64,000 bases of DNA, from NCBI GenBank assembly GCA_032717465.1, contig CM064657.1, positions 25,940,966-26,004,965 on the forward strand, written 5' to 3'. This stretch comes from Coenobita brevimanus (Eukaryota; Arthropoda; Malacostraca; Decapoda; Coenobitidae). This document shows positions 8,880-17,653 of the stretch, piece by piece (position 1 is the first letter of the stretch; every line of letters begins with the position of its first letter). The position numbers were made by a program, and so were the translations under genes. Under the pieces are notes generated by a model. That model did not search any database, was not told the origin of the DNA, and was given only the letters and a program-made list of their open reading frames with translations.

Positions 8880-11800
8880 TTTTTTTTTTTTTTTTTTATG
8901 CGAGGAAGAAGGAACCAAAGGCCATGAGCCCGCAGTAACAGTTCCCTCCAAGAGAAAAACAAAATACAATAGAGAGCCAAATTCAAGATCCGATCATTTT
9001 GAGATGCCTGGACACACTGCGTTAAAGACTGGAGATCATAGGCAGGAGGAAATACAGACAGAGGGAGACAGTTCCAGAGCTGACCTGTTGCATGAATGAA
9101 AGACTGGGAGTAACGGTTAACTCTTGCATTAGAGAGTTGGACAGAAAAGGGATGAGAGTTTGCTGCCAGACGGGTGCTACGCGCCCGTCGTAGAGGTGGA
9201 GGAATGCAAGCAGACAGTTCAGAGGAGCAGTGACCATTAAAGTAGCGATAGAAAAGAGATAAAGATGCAACAGTGCGGCGAAGAGACAGAGGTTGAAGAG
9301 AGTCAGTAAGAGGAGGAGAGTTAATGAGACGAAAAGCCTTTGACTCCACCCTATTGAGAAGGGCTGTATGTGGGGAGCCTCCCCACACATGAGAGTTGTA
9401 CTCCACACAGGGGCGGATAAAACCCCTGTATAGAGTCAACAATTGTGCAGGGGTAAAGAAAGAGCGGAGTCGGCTTAGCACACCCAATCTCTTGGAAGCA
9501 GATTTTACAAGAGATGTAATATGATCTTTCCAAGATAAGTCCCGAGTAAATGAAACCCCAAGCATGTTCAAGGATGATGCAGGATTAATCTGAATATTAT
9601 TAAACATTAGTGGGTATACCTGTGGAAGATTTTGTCGGGTTGATAGGTGTAAGAACTGAGTCTTAGAAGCATTAAAGACAACCATATTATTTTTACCCCA
9701 GTCAGAGATATGAGCCAAGTCAGACATTAGGTGTGCCATAGCCTCATCCCTTGTTTCTTGAAGTAACTGTTGAGATGGGCGTTGCGGGAACCGAATGGAA
9801 AGGTGAAGGGTGGAGTCATCAGCGTATGAGTGGATAGGGTTAGATGTACAGCTTAGAAGATCATTGATGAATAAAAGGAAGAGAGTTGGTGATAGGACAG
9901 AGCCCTGAGGAACACCACTGTTGATAGATCTAGGAGAAGAACGATGGCCGTCTACGACAGCAGCTATAGAACGACCAGAAAGGAAGCTAGCGATGAAGGT
10001 ACAGATAGAAGGATAGAAACCGTAGGAGGGCAGTTTGGAAATTAAAGATTTATGCCAGACTCGATCGAAAGCCTTTGAGATGTCAAGTGCAATGGCAAAG
10101 CTTTCGCCAAAGTCCCGAAAGGAGGATGACCAGGAGTCTGAAAGGTAGGTGAGAAGATCGCCAGTGGAGCGTCCCTGACGGAACCCATACTGACGATCGG
10201 AAAGAAGGTTGTGATAGGAAAGATGCCTTAAAATTTTTTTATTAAGAATTGACTCGAAAACTTTTGAAATACAGGACGTTAAAGCAATTGGACGATAGTT
10301 GGAGGGTTGGGAGTGGTCACCCTTCTTTGGGACTGGCTGAATGAGAGCAAACTTCCAGCAAGAAGGAAAGGTACAAGTTGACAGACAAAGGCGAAATAGT
10401 TTGCCTAGGCAGGGTGTAAGCACAGAAGCACAGTTTTTGAGAACAACAGGAGGGACCCCATCAGGCCCATATGCCTTGTTAGTACTGAGGCCAGTGATGG
10501 CAGAAAATACATCAACTGAAGAAATTTTAATGTCAGCCATGAGGAAGTCAGAGGGGGGAAGTGATGGAGGAACAGCACCGGAATCGTCTAAGGTGGAATT
10601 GGAGGAGAAAGTCTGTGCGAAGAGATCTGCTTTATCAGTAGAAGAAATAGCTACAGAACCATCAGAGTAGAAAAGAGGAGGGAAGGATGATGAGGTAAAG
10701 TTGTTAGAAAGATTTTTGGCAAGGTGCCAGAAGGAGCGGGAAGAATTCGAGTTGGAGAGTTGAGAGCATTTAGTATGGATGAAATTATTTTTAGTAGAGC
10801 GAAGAACAGACTTAGCACGATTCCGGGCAGAAACGTAAAGATTATGTGATTCAGGGGTGGGTTGGCTCCGGTACCTTTTGTAGGCCTTCTCCTTGTTGCG
10901 GACAGCATTAGAACAAGCGTGTTTAAACCAAGGCTTTCTTGCGTTAGTCAAAGGATATGAGAAAGGAATGTATGCTTCCATGCCCGAGAGAATAACCTCC
11001 GTAATGCGCAAGGCACACTCAGATGGCTCACGGCCATGGAAGCAATAATCATTCCAGGGAAAATCAAAGAAGTACTGCCTGAGGGCCTCCCAGTCCGCAG
11101 CTCCAAAATGCCAGAGACGACGTTTCCCTGGAGGGCCCGCAGGCCGTACTGGAGCGATAGGACAGGTTAAGGTAATAAGGTTGTGATCGGAGGAGCCCAA
11201 CAGAGAGAAAAGATTAACAGAGTAAGCAGAAGGATTAGTTGTGAGGAAGAGGTCAAGTATGTTGGAGCTCTCTCCAAGGCGGTCAGGGATACGGGTAGGG
11301 TGCTGTACAAGCTGCTCTAGGTCATTAAGGATAGAAAAGATGTAGGCTTGTTCACCAGGTGGATCCGTGAGAGGAGAGGAGAGCCAAAGGTGGTGGTGAA
11401 CATTGAAATCTCCAAGAATGGAGATTTCAGAGAAAGGAGAAATGGACAGAATGTGTTCCATCGTAGAAGTAAGATAGTCGAAAAATTTTTGATAGTCAGT
11501 AGAATTAGGGGATAAGTAAACAGCACAGATATATTTAGTCAGAGAATGACAGGAAAGCCGAAGCCAGAGAGTGGAGAATTCAGAAGAATCAAGTTCAGGA
11601 ACATGAGAGCAAGATAAGTCGTTGCGTATGTATACACAACAGCCACCTTTGGCTTTGAAATGAGTATAGAGAAAGTAGGAGGATACAGAAAAGGGTTTGC
11701 TGTCAGTTGCCTCAGACAGCTGAGTCTCCGTTAGAAAAAGAAGGTGAGGTTTAGAGGAGGAGAGGTGGTGCTCAACAGAGCGAAAGTTAGATGAAAGGCC

Positions 11801-12127
11801 GCGAATGTTGCAGAAATGAAGAAGAAGAGAGTCAGACAGTGGTTCCAGGCACCTCGAGTCGTCACCGGGAGAGGGGCAGATGGCGGGGGCATTTATGGTC
11901 CCCCCCCCTGGGGACTCCGAGGCTAGGTGAATAGACGCCATTTTGGTAAATTTTGAATAGGAAGTGTAGTGTGTACTGTGCATGTAGTTTGGTGAAGATA
12001 GATAGAGAAATTTGTACTGGAGAGCATGCTGGCCTACTCTCTGTGTAACTGAGACACTGAAAAAGTTCAGCAAAGGGGGATGGTCAGGAACTAGTCCTGA
12101 GGGCTGATGAAACGGGAGCTCCAGCAC
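8828..12127 (-). CDS. J1 ORF: APE-type endonuclease plus reverse transcriptase
   Basis: The 1099-codon frame has no stop. The likely start is one of the methionines near 11940 ([13 protein letters not shown]). The endonuclease region contains [30 protein letters not shown] and [14 protein letters not shown] follows with [70 protein letters not shown] and the catalytic [11 protein letters not shown]. The C-terminal region has [20 protein letters not shown]. It would nick DNA and copy its own RNA. Compared with J2, two bases are missing near 9022. The natural C-terminus (in J2 KRSVSRHLDMIGS) is therefore lost and the frame runs into the poly(A) and flank. The exact branch (Jockey, I or LOA) is not resolved by eye. 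Confidence 0.85.
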   Translation of the reverse strand: MLELPFHQPSGLVPDHPPLLNFFSVSVTQRVGQHALQYKFLYLSSPNYMHSTHYTSYSKFTKMASIHLASESPGGGTINAPAICPSPGDDSRCLEPLSDSLLLHFCNIRGLSSNFRSVEHHLSSSKPHLLFLTETQLSEATDSKPFSVSSYFLYTHFKAKGGCCVYIRNDLSCSHVPELDSSEFSTLWLRLSCHSLTKYICAVYLSPNSTDYQKFFDYLTSTMEHILSISPFSEISILGDFNVHHHLWLSSPLTDPPGEQAYIFSILNDLEQLVQHPTRIPDRLGESSNILDLFLTTNPSAYSVNLFSLLGSSDHNLITLTCPIAPVRPAGPPGKRRLWHFGAADWEALRQYFFDFPWNDYCFHGREPSECALRITEVILSGMEAYIPFSYPLTNARKPWFKHACSNAVRNKEKAYKRYRSQPTPESHNLYVSARNRAKSVLRSTKNNFIHTKCSQLSNSNSSRSFWHLAKNLSNNFTSSSFPPLFYSDGSVAISSTDKADLFAQTFSSNSTLDDSGAVPPSLPPSDFLMADIKISSVDVFSAITGLSTNKAYGPDGVPPVVLKNCASVLTPCLGKLFRLCLSTCTFPSCWKFALIQPVPKKGDHSQPSNYRPIALTSCISKVFESILNKKILRHLSYHNLLSDRQYGFRQGRSTGDLLTYLSDSWSSSFRDFGESFAIALDISKAFDRVWHKSLISKLPSYGFYPSICTFIASFLSGRSIAAVVDGHRSSPRSINSGVPQGSVLSPTLFLLFINDLLSCTSNPIHSYADDSTLHLSIRFPQRPSQQLLQETRDEAMAHLMSDLAHISDWGKNNMVVFNASKTQFLHLSTRQNLPQVYPLMFNNIQINPASSLNMLGVSFTRDLSWKDHITSLVKSASKRLGVLSRLRSFFTPAQLLTLYRGFIRPCVEYNSHVWGGSPHTALLNRVESKAFRLINSPPLTDSLQPLSLRRTVASLSLFYRYFNGHCSSELSACIPPPLRRARSTRLAANSHPFSVQLSNARVNRYSQSFIHATGQLWNCLPLSVFPPAYDLQSLTQCVQASQNDRILNLALYCILFFSWRELLLRAHGLWFLLPRIKKKKKKPQTFMYTIANKSLHFW
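8880..12105 (-). mobile_element. Jockey-superfamily LINE J1, nearly intact
   Basis: The 3' end on the minus strand is an 18-base poly(A) (plus-strand T run 8880-8897). The same 3' end occurs in copy J2 at 17654. The 5' end is near 12105, next to the 5' end of C1, and is placed only by the loss of J1-type sequence. No ORF1 (gag-like) is present, so the copy is either 5'-truncated between ORFs or from a lineage with one ORF. Confidence 0.8.
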
Positions 12128-12196
12128 TCCCTGTCATCAGCTTTCCATCCACCTCGGGAGTTCTGCCCTGCTCGACTGGTGTACTTTACATTAAAC

Positions 12197-13090
12197 ATGG
12201 CCAAAAATGTAAACAATGAGGGAATGGAATTTCAAGGTTTTGATGCTAATACTAATGTCATGGACCTGGTGAAAACATTAATTATGAGGATTAGTGAACT
12301 CGAAAAAAAAGTAGAGAATCTAGTGATAAAGGATGTATCAGGAAATACGGAAACCACCATACAGAGTCTAATCCAGTCCAACGAAACTGCCAGTGAAGAG
12401 ATTAGGAATTTGAAGAGGGAAAATGTTGAACTGAGGAGGAAACTTGAAGAGAGTACTAATAAAACGGAGAAGGTGAGTAATGTATTAGAAGAACATAAGG
12501 CAAAGTGGGCACACGTAGAAGAAGAACAGAAAGAAGTGGTCAGCTTAAGAGAGATCATTCAGGAAGAAAGGGAAATGAACAAGAAAGAAATGGAAGAAAA
12601 TGTAGTGAAAATACTGAAGAAAAAAGAGAAAATAGTGAGAGAAACTGTAGAAAGGAACAGATGTGTGGTAGTATTTGGAAACAGGGAAGAGGAAGAAAAG
12701 GTTAGGTTCGCAAGACTCGAGAGAGACACGAACATGGTGAGAGGAATATTAGGCAAGATTGACCCCGAAGGAGACAAGTAGGTAAAAGAAATTGAGGAAG
12801 TAAGGAGGATAGGGCCTTATAAGAAAGGGGAAACAAGACCAATGAGAGTCAAGTTTACATCAGAAAGTGTAATAAATGAGATACTTGAAGTGACCTGGAA
12901 ATTAAGCAAAGAGGCGGGGATGGAAAATATTATAATAAGAAAAGATCTGAATGAAGAAGAAAGAGAAGTTTTAAAATCATTAAAGGAAGAAGTAAAGGAA
13001 AAAAATGATAAGAGGACAGAGGAAGAACGTAATACTTTTTTTTGGAGAGTATTGGATATGAAAGTAAGGAAATGGTATTTAAGGAAATAG
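12197..13090 (+). pseudogene. C1 ORF1: coiled-coil nucleic-acid-binding protein with in-frame TAG
   Basis: The ATG at 12197 follows a 5' leader. Residues 20-160 are rich in E, K and L with heptad-like spacing (MRISELEKKVENL, LKRENVELRRKLEE), predicting a coiled coil. RCVVVFGNREEEEKVRFARL then starts an RRM-like region. A TAG at 12779-12781 stops the frame. The same frame continues with EVRRIGPYKKGETRPMRVKF and ends at 13090, as expected for LINE ORF1 proteins that bind element RNA. The end overlaps the ATG of ORF2 by 19 bases, which suggests reinitiation of translation. Whether the TAG is decay or read through cannot be decided from one copy. Confidence 0.75.
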
Positions 13091-13878
13091 AAGTGAAGGA
13101 AACTAAGGGGGATGGTTGTGAAAGATCAGAAGTTGAGGAAGTGGTACGGACAGAGAGTAGGAGAGAAGAGGGTACTAATAATGTCAAAAATAATTTGAAG
13201 GTGATATATACTAATGTTGATGGTTTCATATCGACAAGGATCGAAATTAATGATTTCTTGAGAGAACATGAACCTGATGTCATGTGCTTTGTAGAGACCA
13301 AATTAAGAGAAGATATTGATGTTCATTTGGGAGATGGTAAATACAAACTGTGGAGAAAAGACAGAAAAGAAAAAAAGGGAGGAGGAGTGATGATAGCAGT
13401 GAAGAACAACATAAATGTAGATACTGTGGAAATGGGAGAAGGCAGGGCTGAAGTGATATATATGAAATTAGAAACTGGAGAGAATGTTAAGAGAGATATG
13501 GCGGTAGTGTATGTTCCCCCAAAGATGAGAGCATGGAAGGATGACGAATACCATGAGATGTTGTCAGATATGGCTAGCTACTTGCAAAAAATAACTGAGA
13601 AAAGCAATAATATAATTTTGGTGGGTGACTTAAATTGTAAAAAGGTGAACTGGGAGGAATGGTACTCGGGAGGCGGCGAGGATTCGTGGGGCACTATGTT
13701 ATTAAATATAATAATGAATAATGTGATGATGCAATGGGTCAAAGAAGAGACACGGTTTCGAGGTGAGGACACACCAGCAAGGTTAGATTTACTGTTCACC
13801 AAAGAACCCGATGTAATAGAATCATTGGAATATCTCTGTCCTTTGGGAAAAAGTGATCACGTGGTCATTGAGTTCTAG
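13072..13878 (+). CDS. C1 ORF2, endonuclease part (ends at in-frame TAG)
   Basis: The first ATG in frame is at 13072. The APE-type endonuclease is recognised by VIYTNVDGFISTRIEINDFL, CFVETKLREDI, KKGGGVMIAVKNN, VYVPPKMRAW, ILVGDLNCKKVNWEEW, ARLDLLFT and GKSDHVVIEF, in the usual order. These cover the catalytic N, E, D, N and H positions of the fold. It would nick the target to prime reverse transcription. The frame ends at TAG 13876-13878, and the RT frame follows immediately in phase, so ORF2 is split only by this codon. Codon use and A/G-rich composition match ORF1. Confidence 0.85.
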   Translation: MVFKEIEVKETKGDGCERSEVEEVVRTESRREEGTNNVKNNLKVIYTNVDGFISTRIEINDFLREHEPDVMCFVETKLREDIDVHLGDGKYKLWRKDRKEKKGGGVMIAVKNNINVDTVEMGEGRAEVIYMKLETGENVKRDMAVVYVPPKMRAWKDDEYHEMLSDMASYLQKITEKSNNIILVGDLNCKKVNWEEWYSGGGEDSWGTMLLNIIMNNVMMQWVKEETRFRGEDTPARLDLLFTKEPDVIESLEYLCPLGKSDHVVIEF

Positions 13879-16023
13879 ATGTTAATAGGAAACGTCGAGC
13901 CAAGAGACGAGCTTCATAGACAGGGAAGATACAACTTTGGGAAAGCAAATTTTACAGGATTGAGAAACTTTTTTGAAAATGGGGATTGGAGAAAATTCAG
14001 AGAAACAAGAGAGATACAGAGGAAGTGGGATATCTTTCTAGACCTCTATAATATGGGAGTGGAAAAATTTGTACCAAGAGTAAGAGGGAAAGAAAACAGG
14101 AAAAAGGAGTGGTTTAATAGAAGGTGTATGATAGCCAAAAAAGAGAGAGATAAGGCGTGGAACAATTGGAGAAAGAGAGGTAACGACAGAACAAAGGAAG
14201 AATATAAAAGAACAAGAAACGAATACACAAGAATACATAGGGAAGAAGAAAGGAACTTTGAAAAAGGTATAATTGACAAATGCAAGGATGAACCCAAACT
14301 GTTTTATAGATTTGTTAATGGCAAACTGAAACAAAAGGAAGGAATCACCAAGCTGAAAGTAGATGGAGAGGTCTTTAAGGATGCGGCAATGCAAGCAGAA
14401 ATAATGAACAAACGTTTCCAGTCAGTTTTCACTAAAGAAAAGGAGCTTGTGGAAGGGGAGGGAGTGATTAGAAATGTTCCGGTGATGAAAGATATAAAAG
14501 TGGAGGTGCAGGAAGTGTATAAATTACTGGAAACTCAAGATGTAAGGAAAGCCCCAGGACCTGATGGAATTTCTAATTGGGTACTGAAGGAATGCAGAGA
14601 ACAACTGGCGGATAAAATTCACAGCTTAATTGTATGCTCACTGGAAGAGGGGAAAGTGCCAAAAGAATGGAAGAGGGCAAATGTGGTACCAATTTACAAG
14701 GGAGGAAACAGGGAAGAACCCCTGAATTATAGACCAGTGTCTCTAACCAGCATGGTCGCAAAATTGTGTGAGAGAATCCTGAAAGACAGATGGATAAAAT
14801 ATCTGGAAGAGATGAATATTTTGGCTGAATGTCAGTTTGGATTCAGAAGTGGAAGGTCATGTGTTTCAAACTTGTTGAGCTTTTACTCAAGAGCAATTGA
14901 TGTGGTACAGGAGAGAGATGGTTGGGTGGATTGTGTGTACTTAGACTTAGAGAAGGCCTTTGACAAGGTACCTCATAAGAGACTAATGTGGAAACTAGAA
15001 TATACAGGAGGACTAAAGGGGAAACTTCTGGAATGGATGAGAGACTTTTTGAGAGACAGACAAAGGAGGACAGTAATAAAGGAAAAGATGTCTGGATGGA
15101 GGGAAGTAACAAGTGGAGTCCCTCAAGGCTCAGTGTTGGCGCCAGTAATGTTCCTGATTTACGTAAATGATATGGTAGATGGAGTGAACAGTTATGCGAG
15201 TCTGTTTGCTGATGATGTAAAGATCTTGAGGAAGATAGAGGTTGAGGAGGATTGTAAAATACTGCAGGAGGATTTGGATAGGATACACAATTGGAGCCGG
15301 ACGTGGGAAATGAAATTTAATGTAAAGAAATGTAAAATATTGGAAATGGGTAAAAGTACCAGGAGACCATCACTGAATTATTTTTTGGGTAATGAATTAA
15401 TCACAAAAAGGAGAGAAGAGAAAGATTTGGGAGTGCTGGTCCAAGATAGTTTGTCACCAGAAAAGCACATTAACAAGATAGTTGGAGAGACTTATAAGCT
15501 CTTGACTAACATAAGAGTAGCATTTCATTATATGGATGAGGAAATGATGAAAAAATTGATAGTGGCCATGATCCGCCCCAGGTTAGAATATGCAGTGGTA
15601 GTGTGGTGCCCACACAAAAAGAAAGATATAAACAAGATTGAGAGAATACAAAGAACAGCAACCAAGATGGTCCCCAGTCTGACAGACCTGTCATACAGAG
15701 AGAGGCTGGAAAAACTGGATTTGCCTTCGTTAGAGGAAAGGAGAAAGAGGGGAGACATGATTGCGGTGTTCAGGACCATGGTGGTAGTAGATAAAATTGA
15801 CAAAGAAGATCTGTTTTTATGGGATAAGAGAGCAACAAGAGGACATGGAATGAAATTGAAAAAGTCAAGCTGCTTGAAGGATATCAAGAAATATAGCTTT
15901 CCTTACAGAAGTATAGACTTATGGAATAGCGTGGACAAAGAGATCGTCCAGTCTAAAAACTTAAACAAGTTTAAAGTTAAATTCGACTTATTGAGAAACA
16001 GCGACGGAAACCCACGAGCATAG
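13879..16023 (+). CDS. C1 ORF2, reverse transcriptase part
   Basis: The 714-residue frame is in phase with the endonuclease part. Motifs in order are [95 protein letters not shown] and the catalytic ASLFADDVKIL. A C-terminal EERRKRGDMIAVFR and WNSVDKEIVQSKNLNKFK follow. It would act in target-primed reverse transcription. No stop or frameshift is seen over 2.1 kb, so the copy is fairly young. It matches the fragmentary copies C2-C5 in order but is more diverged from them than they are from each other. Confidence 0.9.
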   Translation: MLIGNVEPRDELHRQGRYNFGKANFTGLRNFFENGDWRKFRETREIQRKWDIFLDLYNMGVEKFVPRVRGKENRKKEWFNRRCMIAKKERDKAWNNWRKRGNDRTKEEYKRTRNEYTRIHREEERNFEKGIIDKCKDEPKLFYRFVNGKLKQKEGITKLKVDGEVFKDAAMQAEIMNKRFQSVFTKEKELVEGEGVIRNVPVMKDIKVEVQEVYKLLETQDVRKAPGPDGISNWVLKECREQLADKIHSLIVCSLEEGKVPKEWKRANVVPIYKGGNREEPLNYRPVSLTSMVAKLCERILKDRWIKYLEEMNILAECQFGFRSGRSCVSNLLSFYSRAIDVVQERDGWVDCVYLDLEKAFDKVPHKRLMWKLEYTGGLKGKLLEWMRDFLRDRQRRTVIKEKMSGWREVTSGVPQGSVLAPVMFLIYVNDMVDGVNSYASLFADDVKILRKIEVEEDCKILQEDLDRIHNWSRTWEMKFNVKKCKILEMGKSTRRPSLNYFLGNELITKRREEKDLGVLVQDSLSPEKHINKIVGETYKLLTNIRVAFHYMDEEMMKKLIVAMIRPRLEYAVVVWCPHKKKDINKIERIQRTATKMVPSLTDLSYRERLEKLDLPSLEERRKRGDMIAVFRTMVVVDKIDKEDLFLWDKRATRGHGMKLKKSSCLKDIKKYSFPYRSIDLWNSVDKEIVQSKNLNKFKVKFDLLRNSDGNPRA

Positions 16024-16056
16024 TACATTCCGTGTATATCACAATTAGGTATATTC

Positions 16057-16214
16057 TTAAATATTTGGAACGACTTAGACAAAGAGGTGGTGCATGAGAA
16101 AAACATTCATGTGTGTAAAGGTAGACTTGATAAATGTGGATATGGAGACAGGACAACACGAGCATTGCTCAATTCCTGTATACTACAAATAGGTAAATAC
16201 AAATAGGTAAATAC
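16057..16214 (+). repeat. Second, related LINE 3' end appended to C1
   Basis: After the first 3' end (CACAATTAGGTATATTC near 16040-16056) comes a diverged duplicate of the C-terminal coding end (IWNDLDKEVVHEKNIH, then KCGYGDRTTRA). A second 3' end follows with the 14-mer repeated twice. The two tails are similar but clearly not identical. Confidence 0.65.
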
Positions 16215-16232
16215 ACACACACACACACACAC
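16213..16232. repeat. (AC)n array at C1 3' end
   Basis: About ten AC units directly follow the 14-mer repeats of the LINE tail. Confidence 0.9.
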
Positions 16233-16235
16233 CCA

Positions 16236-16290
16236 CACTCCTAAATTATAGACCAGTGTCCCTGACCAGCGTAGTTACAATGTAGGAAGC
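16236..16290 (+). pseudogene. Short CR1-like RT fragment
   Basis: CCTAAATTATAGACCAGTGT and the bases after it match the C1 segment at about 14722 that encodes LNYRPVSLTS. It is a scrap of another LINE copy. The following stretch to 16445 shows nothing I recognise. Confidence 0.55.
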
Positions 16291-16445
16291 AAAAACCAAA
16301 AACATGGAAAGATCAGAGGAAGAGAAGAGTACATTTTTTAACAAGGCAACTGGATTGCAGATACGAAAGTGATACATAACCAACAGGGAATAAAAAGAAG
16401 GAAGGTAGCAAACTCAAGCTATGGCAAGTATGTAAACAAGATTGT

Positions 16446-16599
16446 AATGGGGTGTATAAAAGCCCATGGTGCCTAGAGGCAAAGCAGGGATCCTCTCTTT
16501 GGCTCAGTGGTAACATGCACACCTATGAGGCGTGAGGGCTTGAATTCAAATCCCGGCCAGACCAGTGATTAATTTGTTAAGTTTCAGGTTGGGCCTTTA
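16446..16599 (+). mobile_element. tRNA-derived SINE unit, copy 1
   Basis: The unit contains an A-box-like TTGGCTCAGTGGTAAC and, about 43 bases later, a B-box-like GAATTCAAATCCC. This is the spacing of an internal pol III promoter. It lacks a normal tRNA fold, so it is a SINE head and not a tRNA gene. A near-identical 154-bp unit lies at 16802. Confidence 0.7.
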
Positions 16600-16801
16600 C
16601 ATTGGTTGGCAGTGGTGTGGGATGTGAGGCGGGGCTTAGAGGGCCACGATGTTGTTAATAGTATCTTAAACCTTACATCCCAGGGGGTGAGCTGTCTGTG
16701 TGGTTTGCGGGCTCCCCCTAATGGTGGCCTCCAGTGTGCTACGCTACCACATGTGTTAGAAACTGACCAAATTAATCACCAGAGGAAGAAAAGCGTGATG
16801 C

Positions 16802-16955
16802 AATGGGGTGTATAAAAGCCCGCGTTGCCTAGAGACAAAGCAGGGATCCTCTCCTTGGCTCAGTGGTAACGTGCGTGCGTATGAGGCGCGAGGGCCTGAG
16901 TTCAAATCCCGGCCAGACCAGTGATTAATTTGTTAAGTTTCAGTTTGGGCCTTTA
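16802..16955 (+). mobile_element. tRNA-derived SINE unit, copy 2
   Basis: The A box (TTGGCTCAGTGGTAAC) and B box (GAGTTCAAATCCC) are better preserved than in copy 1. Both copies carry TGTATAAAAGCCC upstream of the head and end in GGGCCTTTA. The 200 bases between the copies may be SINE body or another insertion. Confidence 0.7.
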
Positions 16956-16959
16956 AAAG

Positions 16960-17653
16960 ATGATTAAGTTGATGTCCTCAAATGTAGATGGAGTGGTGTC
17001 AAAATTGTTAGAGATGAAAGACTATACCAAAGAAAAGGAACCACATATTATTCACCTCACTGAAACAAAATTAACCCCAATGATACCAAATGATACCGTA
17101 AACTTTGAGGAATACAATACCTGGAGAAGAGACAGAAATTTAAGAAAAGGAGGAGGAATAATAATCCTAACAGAGAAATATCTAAAAGTCAAAGAAATAG
17201 AACTAGATATACCCTCACAAGTAGAACTGATTGCAGTAGAGATTAAAACATCTGAAGGGAAACGATTTGTGGCAAATTTATACATGCCACCCAAAACAAA
17301 CACCTGGGAAAGAGGCGCATATGAAGACCTGGCAGAAAGCACAATCCTGAGTTTAAGAACATTACTAAATAGAATGGAAGAGGAATATAAAAGAATTATA
17401 TTAACTGGAGATTTGAATACAAATGCAGAATAAACTGGAATACTCTAGATTTAAGAAGCCATGCAAGCTATTGGGATCAAAGGCTCCTGGATCATGTGCA
17501 TAAGTTTTTCCTAACAAAATGTAAAGGAAAACACCAGAAAAAGAGGACCTGATGATCCATCAGTACTAGATCATATATATACTATGCAAGAAAATAATAT
17601 TGACAATATTGTGTATTACCCTCCATTTGGCAAAAGCAACCATGCAGTATTAA
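16960..17653 (+). pseudogene. CR1-like LINE copy C3, endonuclease part
   Basis: The frame MIKLMSSNVDGVVSKLLEM continues with IIHLTETKLTPM, RKGGGIIILTEKYLK, LYMPPKTNTWERGAYEDLAE and RIILTGDLN, an APE-type endonuclease of the C4/C5 family. It is broken at about 17430 by a frameshift, then continues in other frames to FGKSNHAVL-type sequence. There it is cut by Jockey copy J2. After J2 the same protein resumes ([16 protein letters not shown] at 20630). C4 shows the uninterrupted order ([18 protein letters not shown]), which proves the insertion. Confidence 0.8.

Larger units (their letters stand above)
12106..16232 (+). mobile_element. CR1-like two-ORF LINE C1, near full length
   Basis: It contains a short 5' leader, ORF1 (12197), an overlapping ORF2 (13072) and a 3' end. 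The 3' end carries two copies of the 14-mer AAATAGGTAAATAC (16187-16214) and then (AC)n. No frameshift is seen, only two in-frame TAG codons. The 5' end abuts J1 and is approximate. Confidence 0.8.

Noticed and set aside
8830..12209. A 13-base match (CCAAAAATGTAAA) on both sides of J1 as target duplication
   Set aside because: One copy lies in the C1 ORF1 start, about 90 bases beyond the J1 5' end, so it does not flank the insertion directly.
16843..16920. Possible tRNA gene
   Set aside because: The A and B boxes fit, but the arms do not form a tRNA cloverleaf, and the unit is repeated with extra 5' and 3' sequence, so it is a SINE.
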